A stretch of DNA of 64,000 nucleotides from Trichobilharzia regenti (Eukaryota; Platyhelminthes; Trematoda; Strigeidida; Schistosomatidae): assembly GCA_944472135.2 (NCBI GenBank), contig OX235265.1, positions 57,609,112-57,673,111 on the forward strand, written 5' to 3'. Below the pieces are notes generated by a model. The model saw only the letters and a program-made list of their open reading frames with translations, was not told the origin of the DNA and did not search any database. The position numbers and the translations under genes are program-made. This document shows positions 55,827-64,000 of this stretch, piece by piece (the first letter of the stretch is position 1; every line of letters starts with the position of its first letter).

Positions 55827-57224
55827 AGAACTTTATAACATAAGTCTAGTGTGTATCTGTTAACTATAGAGACGTTCGTCTATGATATCAGATAACCTTA
55901 TTGATATCTACCAAACTGATTAAAGTTTGAATGTCTGATTATGATATGCTGATTAGACAACCAACTGGTTATCGCCTAACCTGTATTTACTTATAAATTT
56001 ATCTTTTTTTCTCATTCCGGATGACAAAAGAATATCTGCCAATGGTTCTATGAAACTGCTCGACCGTCTGTCTACAGAAATGTCATTACACTATACCATG
56101 GCATCCATATAGTGTGGTGATTGATTGTGGGTTTTCCCAAAAAATTCAGATTGCTTAGATAATCCAGAGGATTTAAATATTTCACACTCTACTTCCTTGT
56201 TTTTATAAAAACTAGACTGTGGATGAGAATATTTTTTTGGATTGATTTGCAGCTTCTTGGTGGGATTCAGCTTTTGAGGTTTTAAGAATGCTGAGACATT
56301 TTAGGTTTCTCTCGTATAATTGAATCCTGATATGTACGATATTAGTACTGCTGCCCTGGTTGGATAATTTCAGTGAAATATGATATGGGTTGATATGACC
56401 AGAACTACTAATAATGCTGCTTGCAAGGCTCGATACGTGAAGGCGAAAAGTAACTCGTCTAAAAATAGATTATCGAACACCGGCTACCAATCACTTCTGA
56501 TCCCCAGGACCCACACAAATAAAGACAGAAGACTCCCTGAACCAAGGCGGTGAGAACAGTCCGTGTTTGTCATACACAACATATTACACAGAGATATTTT
56601 AAACCTAGAAAAGTCAAGGAAATAAGTGTACTAGTTTAATTGTTTACATAACTCAAATCTTTAGGGTTTCCTGACCTCATTATAATTTTGCTTCTGCCTG
56701 ACGCTCTCATATATCCGGAATGTTGTAAGCTAATCTAAGCCTATCATAGCTGGTTTTATTATTTGGCGGAATCGCCGCAATTTTCAGATTTCACTAACAG
56801 TTGAAAGCAGTCAAGGGATATTAAGCTTCAGAAATAGTGGAGATTTGTAACTCAAATGAATATTTTGGTTTGTACTGTTGTGTTCCTTGAAATGGATGGT
56901 TAAATCGTGAAGCTTTATTGGCATTCACATTAAGCATAAGGGTAAGCCCGAAGGATAATGAAATTTTCACAATTAAACTATCCAGACAGTTCAAGTAGTT
57001 GACTTTACCTAAATGTAGGTTTCGAGCACTTATAAGGAAGACGTGTTTGCAACACATCTGGTCGGTCCCAGAAACTACGCTCCACTTATGTTAAATCAGA
57101 TTCTGTCATTCCTATCAATCAGGTTACAAAGCATTATTAAACTGGATGCATAAAACATCTATTTATTCAATTTTACTTCTTTACGTTCCCAGTGGAACGT
57201 AGCCATTTTAAGCTAGAGGAGTGG
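55827..57224. other. Stretch without a recognised gene
   Basis: Only short frames; no known motifs. Confidence 0.4.
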
Positions 57225-57345
57225 TATTTATTTTTACGGGATGGGGTTGATAGCCTCATACCCAAGCTTCCCTCTTTAGCAGTGTTATTACTGGGTTGGC
57301 GAGGTTAAGGAGTGCATCGGCCATGGACCGAACCCCGAAACACAT
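57225..57345 (-). repeat. RTE/SR2-like 5' untranslated fragment
   Basis: The minus strand reads AAGAGGGAAGCTTGGG and CAACCCCATCCCGTAAA, matching the stretch upstream of the RTE endonuclease start at 59340-59440. No coding part follows in this copy. Confidence 0.55.
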
Positions 57346-57576
57346 GCGTGGTCAGGGAGCATCTTATCACTGTGCAGCCGACTCACCAATATCTACAGAG
57401 GCTTTATTCTCATACATTCACGTACGCACGTACACGCACATATGCTAATATCAATGTCCATAAATTGTTTTATTCACGATTACTGAATGACATTATGAGA
57501 TATACAAAAAATTGTGATATTTGTGCCTCACATGATTATATACGCATAATATTTATTTCCTTATTTTCGTTTTTAG

Positions 57577-57975
57577 ACGTGCCGTGTTATGAAGACGTTA
57601 TCGCCATTTTTTCGTATGATCATTATATATGTAATTGGATTGTTTGGTGGTGGACTAGTTGTCCACCTTTATCACATACAACGTGACGATAATTTATATA
57701 CATCAGTTATCAGTGCTGCTAAATCACCACAACTGTTGACTAATGATGACGCGTATAAACACTTGAGTAGGTCATAATTTTTCCTCCTGCTTTAAATTAA
57801 TGCTTCTTTTCTTTCTTCTAAAAATGTAGTTCACTCCAATGATTCAACTCATGAACATGCTTTACAACATTTGGGTGAGTATGAGTTGATTTTGCTCTTT
57901 TTTGGTTTTGTTTCATTTTGTCTTTAGCCAGTATAACAAAAATAATGACTGTTCTTCAGACAGATGTACAACAAA
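57577..57975 (+). CDS. Candidate host gene: signal-anchor exon plus two micro-exons
   Basis: A pyrimidine-rich acceptor (TTTTAG at 57571-57576) precedes an ATG at 57589. The exon codes 59 residues to 57766 (donor GTAGGT) with a hydrophobic segment at residues 10-27 (MIIIYVIGLFGGGLVVHL), so a signal anchor or signal peptide. Intron 1 (63 nt) ends in a TTTCTTTCTTCT tract and AG; exon 2 is 57830-57874 (45 nt, donor GTGAGT). Intron 2 (53 nt) ends in TTTGTCTTTAG; exon 3 is 57928-57975 (48 nt, donor GTAATT). All joins are phase 1 and keep the frame. Short first introns are usual in schistosome genes. It could be a micro-exon gene or the stem of a type II Golgi enzyme. Later exons were not found. 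Confidence 0.5.
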
Positions 57976-58735
57976 GTAATTTAGGAGGGTTTGTCACGCT
58001 TATATATATCAGCTGTTTTCAGCTGGTGAGATTTCTCGAAATTTAAATATGCACATTTTATGCTACAAATGTTGCTTTGTTTTGCTTTGAGACTGCAATA
58101 GATCCAGCACAAATACCAATTTTATCTTGCATGACATTCATTTTTCAATGGTCGCCAGCACACGCCCATTTGATAATCACGATGGTGGTCAGTCTAATGT
58201 GTTGTTTTCTCATTGATTAAAACGACTCAACCAATCAGATTAATTCCAGTTTCTGGTGCACATATTTATTGAACGTGTGAGGCTGATTATTGTTTTCGAA
58301 AAGTATGCCAGAAAATAATAGCACTAAAGATGCAAAGTGTGTATTTAAATGCTTCTTTTTCGTTGGACGAAATGTCAAATTTTGTATATTATTCATCAAC
58401 AATAGTAACCACGCGCATGTTCAAACATTTTTTTGTACTGAAATTAATTCATTTCCCCTTACTGTCAAAGGACTTAACCTGACGGATAAAAAGTGAAAAA
58501 ATAGTTAGGATTCTGTGTCAAGCAACCAAAGACTTTGGTTTCGAATCCCGCTAAACTAATCCCAATATATGTTTCGCGCTTGATTTCTTTCGAAACCTCA
58601 CTAACTGAATAAATAAATCTAGGTTGCGGTAGGCAATCTTCAGGCTAGTAATCTGGACTTCATTTCATCCTCAATTGCTACTCAATACACTAGTAGCCTT
58701 CTGCCAACCCATGACAGTTACATCATCACTTCATG

Positions 58736-58940
58736 GTGCGTCGGTGGCACAGTGGTTAGGACTCTCGCCGACCATGCACATGGTCCGGGGTTCGAGCCCA
58801 CACCGGCGCACATCTGATATCTATGGTCGGCCTGCAAAATTTGGGCTACCGATATCCATGCTGAAAATTCCATACTTGTACCAAAAATACAGTGTGGAAT
58901 CAAGCTGTAAATCAAAAATAAAAAAAATAAAAAAAAATAA
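58736..58940 (+). mobile_element. tRNA-headed SINE, full-length copy 4
   Basis: It begins GTGCGTCGGTGGCACAGTGG and has A-box TGGCACAGTGGTTAGGA, B-box GGTTCGAGCCC, the conserved body and an A-rich tail of AAATAAAAAA type. The head 5' and 3' ends pair over 7 bp like an acceptor stem. Confidence 0.9.
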
Positions 58941-59084
58941 TTCGAAATTTTAGGAGGAGCAGTTTGTTGATTGACAAAGTGGAGTATGTTTCTGAAGGAG
59001 ACTACTTAAGAAACATCGGCACTGTTGACGAAATTGTAGTATCCACACTGTCAGTATGCTCACAATTGTCATCTAGATGACCAG

Positions 59085-59440
59085 TGCATATTATTGACTC
59101 TCAAGTCCGCCTTTGTCTAATCTGCTGTCACCAATTTCGATCACTTCTATACCATGTCTTTTCATTTTTTCTGAAATCTGAGCAGTTTTGCAGTCTCAAA
59201 CATTGTTCCGATATTCCATGTCCATATGCTCACTGACAGGTCTCCCAAAGCCTTCACCCTCGAGCGTAATTCGCCTTCGAACGGAGGTGTCCTTCGGATA
59301 AAAGATGTGGATGAGTGTACTTTTTATGTGCTTTGAAGTTTTTGCAAAGATAGCAGTGGATTTTACGGGTTGGGGTTAATAGTCGCACGCCCAATCTTCC
59401 CTCTTATCTCGGCTTTACCCAGGTTAGTAGACTGCGTGAT
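59085..59440 (-). pseudogene. RTE/SR2-like 5' region and endonuclease start
   Basis: The minus strand from 59440 shows the AAGAGGGAAGATTGGG and AACCCCAACCCGTAAA 5' stretch, then the endonuclease start with a WNIGTMFETAK-like block and, after a frame break, AQISEKMKRHGIEV. The rest of the element is missing. Confidence 0.65.
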
Positions 59441-60137
59441 ATTTAAAAACGAGGCAGGGAAGAATCAATTCAGAGAAAGCATATCCAGAATCGAAATAAG
59501 TAGAGTTTTATTTTATCTTGATACAAGTAGTAGAAGAGGAACACAGGAAAATGGCATAGTGTATCATAAATATTGTCTTGAATAAACTGACCATCCTCCT
59601 TAGAAAATTAGTAGTCCATAGGTCAAAGCATGGCAGATGTAAGGATCAGAGATCATATTAAGAAGCGATGGAGGTTGTTTTGCTCAAGTGATCGATATAA
59701 ATTGGATTGTTTGATGTGAGGCTTTTATTGCTTATCTAGACAACCAAGATCTTCAGTTCTGAATTCAGTATAAAGTGAGGTTTTGGATTCTATATGAGTT
59801 TAATAGCTGTCTCATTCTTTGACCTAAAACATGATTAGTTTTCTCCACAGATTTCCTCACCCGAGGTTGGTACTCATTGAATTTCTGTAGATAGATAATT
59901 CGGGAAAGAAGAGGTTCTATCAGCATAGACATAGAAACATGCCAGTTTCACGTAGTAATGAAGGTGAAATCTAATGTTCTGTAGGCAACAACACAAAGAG
60001 CACCAAGTATCCTCAAAAAATCTTCAGTCTCCTATTCCTGGCTCTAATTTTTCAGCTTCGTGTTGTATGCCAATAATTTCTTTTTCCTTATAATCAAAGT
60101 TTTCTGGTGATTTAAATCACTAGGCTCTGGTCAAACA

Positions 60138-60212
60138 AACCTGTAGGATTCGAACCACCTGTCTCTAGATCATTAGTCTGGCAGTCTATCAGCTGAGCTA
60201 TCAGACCCAGTT
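60138..60212 (-). repeat. tRNA-like sequence (pseudo-tRNA or SINE head)
   Basis: The minus strand reads GATAGCTCAGCTGATAGACT as a D-arm, CCAGACTAATGATCTAG as an anticodon arm (loop CTAATGA would give AAT) and GGTGGTTCGAATCCTAC as a T-arm. The acceptor ends do not pair and the T-stem has two mismatches, so a working tRNA is unlikely. Confidence 0.5.
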
Positions 60213-60406
60213 GCTTGCTGGGTAATAAACGAAAACATATGTGTTATTTATTTTTATAGTAAGTGGAGATTACCCGTGATGACTTGATTACCAACTCAGC
60301 TGACGAAGTATCGGAGTCAGAAATCAGAGGCAGATGTCTCGAAAGTTGCCTTGACCCATATTTTCATATTGATTCGTTTCCTGCACAAGTACACATCCAT
60401 AACTCT

Positions 60407-60482
60407 ATCGAGAATTGAACTCAGGGCATTCAGGTAAAAAAACTTACCCGTTAAACATTTATCCATCGGGTCGGAATCCAAT
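60407..60482 (-). repeat. Decayed tRNA-like SINE head
   Basis: The minus strand reads GATGGATAAATGTTTAACGGG (A-box-like) and GAGTTCAATTCTC (B-box-like) at tRNA spacing. It lies about 90 bp left of a hammerhead-like segment on the opposite strand. Confidence 0.4.
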
Positions 60483-60574
60483 TGGTCCGTGAATTCTTAC
60501 TTCGGTCGATTCGCGCCATGCAATGCCAACCACAAACCACTACCAACTAGCACCTCTGATGAGGTTGTCTGGTT

Positions 60575-60632
60575 TGCACGTCTAGACAGTCCCAAAATAG
60601 GACGAAAAATCTGTTTAGTAATCCCTGAATCG
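60575..60632 (+). ncRNA. Hammerhead-like SINE relic
   Basis: GCACG, then a degraded core, AGTCCCAAAATAGGAC (intact stem II with a loop of Smalpha type), GAAAA, and a stem I return TAGTAATCC. The cleavage triplet is GTT and the CTGANGA core is lost. Confidence 0.45.
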
Positions 60633-63600
60633 CAGTGATTCTTAAGCTAATATCACTTCTTAATCTAACTTGATATCAGTGTGCAGTCAAATAGTAATTA
60701 ATTCATAAGTAGTATGGTCATTGTATTGGGTGTTTTACATTTTCTCCAATTACTCACGTCCATATGGTTATTCACTTTTGACAGGTGAATCAAAGAAGAG
60801 ACTCTTCTTTGAGATATTTAATTAGCTACAACTGTACAATCGTAGTCCTATGTAATTTGTGACATGAATTCGACCACTGATGGATCTATAAAAAGCCTAA
60901 TAATTGATTATTTTGTAGACGCTAACCATTACTATCTCTGCTATCTGTCTCTCTTAATTTATGTACCGATTAAGACGAAAATAATCTGTCAAAATCATTA
61001 TCTGCTCGCCTCGTCTTTATTAATGAAGTTATAGTTATTGAAATAGAGAATCCAAAGCTTTATATACAGGAGAAACTTATTCAATCACTGTTCGTTTAAA
61101 TTCATTTGTATTACTCGTTGACTGGTCTTGATTGAATTGGAACGCCCTTAGTTCAAACGATTTGAAGATGTCTGAAAATTGTTACGTTGTTCTTTGGTTG
61201 GCAGTGGCTAGTATAGGAGTATGCTCACTTCATCCTTTTCTCGTCTCGTCAGCTTGATATATTTGCCCTCTCAGTGAGTGATGGTGTTTCCACAACCAAA
61301 GACAAAATATTGATTAATTCATGAAAAATCCCTATTCGAACATTAATAGACAGAAGAGCAGCAGTTCAGCGAAGAGTCTCTTTTCGGCGAATTCATTTTC
61401 ATAACTGTACATTCGCAAATATACATGGTTATTTTGTGTGAGTGTGTACATTAAATCTGTCAAACAAAAATACACTTAGTAAGCCTTTTGTTGGATCCAT
61501 GTATTACAAAATGCGTTCAAATGAATTGATGTTAACCTAAGTAAATAACAACTGGTACACGCTGAACAAGAGGTAGTCGCTATGGCCCAGTAACGTCTTG
61601 GCATTTGAAAGGATGGGTACTAGGTTCCATTCTTCGTAAGCACTCTATTATTCCCTGCGATCCAGATCCATTCATATGACCAGTTCCTAATGGAACGGAA
61701 TGAGTATCATTTATTCCATCGCTAGTCACTACCAATCGAGTAACATTGTTCACTAAATTTTGAATAAAGTAACAATAGAAATAGAATTAAATGAAATTAT
61801 GCGATCTCACATTTTTCTGTTTCTATGCTCATTTTGATAGTAATTTATTCATGTAAATACTTCATCATACTGTACAACCTCTTATCACATATGAGATTAT
61901 TCGCCTTAGTTCTGCTTCCATTATATTTCGATCGAAGCACTTACTAATCGTAGCACATGTTAGTTAGTATATTTATCATTTATTGTGTGTCCGTTTCCTT
62001 TTTGAGTAATTTTATCTGTTATAGGATTGACTGTAAATAAAATTGGAGCTGGTTAAGTCAAAATCTGGCATCAATCCATGAAGTGTTTGACTGTTGTTTT
62101 GAGTCATCCACGTAGGGAGGTATAAGCATTCTGGTTAGGTTCTTCAAGACACTTAGAAGCAAACTATGGAGACCGTCAATGATACGGTTCAAATTCATTT
62201 TTTAATGCATTTCACGGATGCATTTACTCCTTCCAGATCCTTTAAATGCTCCTTATTCTCGAAGTATATATTCTATCTCCTATACATTCTCATTTCTTCA
62301 CAGTTCTTTCATCTTAAATGTGTTTCACAAAGTATATCTGTAGCGCGATGCAGATTAGCAAGAAGTGGCTAAAACTGAAATCAATATTTCAATTCAATGG
62401 CTGAAGAGGTAGAAGTGTTTATTCCTCAAATGTAGATTTATTTTACGTTGTAGATGTGGAGCGACTCCATTGAGCGACTTGTTTGACCTTGGGCCGATTG
62501 CCGACCAATCGAAACTATCTATTCCCCTGAACCAGGCCGAAATATGGGTGGCTAAAATGTATAAGTATAATGTATTTTTCCTCAATAAAGGTCTGCTACC
62601 AAGTCTGTTATCTTCTCCGGTGGTGCCCTTTTTTAGAGTGAAGTTAAAGCACATTCCAAAGTACACCTGTTTGAATGAGCGCCCCCTGGATATAAGTAAA
62701 GACGAAGAAATATTTTTGATGCAATAAGCCAAATATTCTGGCCTGATAAATTAAAAATGCAATTATTTTGTTTAACTCTGAAGGCTTCTGCTCGGATATA
62801 ACTATCAAAACACATGTTGATACAGACTAGAAAGATTTCTTCAGTGAAACTAGTAAGTTTAATGGTTGACCGCCCGGAGTTCAGATGACTCCGACGTGGC
62901 TAGCAAGCACTCGTGGTTCGTTTGATGGGTGCCCGACTACTCACTTCAGTTAGTAAGTAATGTGTATTGTCTTCCATATATGCTTGCTTTTCTCATTGCC
63001 ATTTACGGTGTCAAGCAGATCACGCATTGTGGTCTGAAATTTCCCCTCGAAGTGTGTTGATTGCAAATTGCGTATTCGATTTATTGCGAGTAGAATGTTC
63101 TGTATCTTTAAAATGAAATTTAAATAACTTTTTAAAAACTTCTTGTTTTCGTCGGTATGAGTTCGAGAATTCGCGTAACGTCCGAAAACAACTAAGGGTG
63201 TGACTACTATTCAATTCTAATGGTATACAAAAATATAGCCAAGTTATTACTCCCAATCTACAATTACACTCGGTGTTCTTTTTCGTTTTTATTTTTTGTT
63301 CTCTGCTTTATTTCAAAGAGTGTTGGTATACTGCTTCGGTAAATAATACACTTAGACAACCAAATTAACCTGGAAAAACTAATTAGATGGTTTTGCTTTT
63401 GACAAAACACCCATTCCATTCTACTCTGTGATTTTATCCAGGATGTTTCCTCAGTTGGAGTCAATTTAGAATTGATTTAGAGTTAGAATTAAAATTAAGC
63501 TACGATGTTCAGGAATTGGTGTTGGATTTCGTGATCATTTATCAAAACCTACATTTTGCAGCTTTTTAAATATTCTATTCATTTATTCGTCTGAAACATA

Positions 63601-63719
63601 ATTTCATAATCAAATTATTATTTTCTGTAATTATGTGACTGTTGTCATTGGGTTTCTCCAAAGTCATTTGGTGATAGACTGTTCACTTTATTTACTAGTC
63701 ATTTGCAAAGCAGTTGCTG
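60633..63719. other. Stretch without a supported gene
   Basis: Frames at 62166-62372, 62470-62727 and the overlapping minus strand are open for up to 112 codons but show no domain motif. Some could be exons of the candidate gene upstream, which cannot be decided from sequence alone. Confidence 0.4.
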
Positions 63720-63720
63720 A

Positions 63721-63742
63721 ATATATATATATATATATATAA
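63721..63742. repeat. (AT)n microsatellite
   Basis: About 10 AT units close to the window end. Confidence 0.85.
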
Positions 63743-64000
63743 TATTAGTACTACATGCTTTACTCAGATGGTTATGTTATTTGCCTAGTGCAAATAGTAT
63801 TGATCGAAGCTGACAGTCGACTCAGTGATCTTGAGGTGGCCAATCACAGTTTTTTTAAGGGATACTACACATCCATCGGAGAAATTGAGTTTATCATAAT
63901 AATGAATGTTGTTCAGGATTTAGAGAAAAGTATTTCATGCGAAAAAGTTGTTTAAATTAAACTCTAAGTACAAGTTATTCGAATGGATGTCAACACTTCG

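Noticed and set aside
60138..60212. Functional tRNA-Ile (AAT)
   Set aside because: Acceptor ends do not pair and the T-stem has two mismatches; better seen as a pseudo-tRNA or SINE head.
63755..63955. Coding exon at the window end
   Set aside because: A 66-codon open frame next to a microsatellite with no splice or domain support.

Overview
This window looks like gene-poor, repeat-dense nuclear DNA of a parasitic flatworm, most likely a Schistosoma species or a close relative. That is inferred from the repeat families: BEL/Pao elements, a CsRn1/Boudicca-like Gypsy Gag, SR2-like RTE, CR1-like LINEs, Penelope-like elements with GIY-YIG endonucleases, and tRNA-headed SINE relics resembling the Smalpha hammerhead element. 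No bacterial gene organisation, rRNA or CRISPR array is visible. Nearly every coding signal belongs to a transposable element.

Region by region: 0-3.7 kb holds the end of a BEL LTR and a decayed Penelope-like element. From 4.0 to 10.7 kb, three same-orientation LTRs (A, B, C) enclose two internal regions on the minus strand: a pol-less gag-like unit (A-B) and a gag-protease-RT unit cut off inside RT (B-C). From 10.7 to 13.1 kb lies a CR1-like relic with a SINE inside its endonuclease. A second pol-less BEL unit sits at 14.06-17.61 kb on the plus strand. Another CR1-like relic spans 17.6-20.9 kb, followed by about 4.7 kb without recognisable genes. A centrally deleted MULE-like transposase relic is at 25.65-26.17 kb. 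At 26.6-28.2 kb a CR1-like element with an open RT frame is nested inside a SINE with a 5-bp target duplication.

From 28.48 to 29.42 kb lies the largest non-coding structure, a foldback with two 386-bp nearly identical inverted arms around a 155-bp loop, followed at 29.56-29.64 kb by two abutting perfect palindromes of 26 and 56 bp. At 34.64-36.47 kb a compact Gypsy derivative has 194-bp LTRs that appear identical, a 5-bp target duplication and one open frame joining Gag to the C-terminal tail of integrase. The rest (36.5-64 kb) is mostly decayed Penelope, RTE and SINE pieces and AT-rich DNA.

The one plausible host gene is at 57.58-57.98 kb: a signal-anchor exon followed by two very small phase-1 exons separated by introns of 63 and 53 nt.

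The strongest candidates for something undescribed are the pol-less BEL unit (two copies, each with a 652-codon frame of exactly equal length, a shared in-frame TGA, and shared loss of both Gag zinc knuckles), the foldback/palindrome complex, and the Gag-integrase-tail Gypsy element. All calls come from reading the sequence and translated frames; no database search was run.
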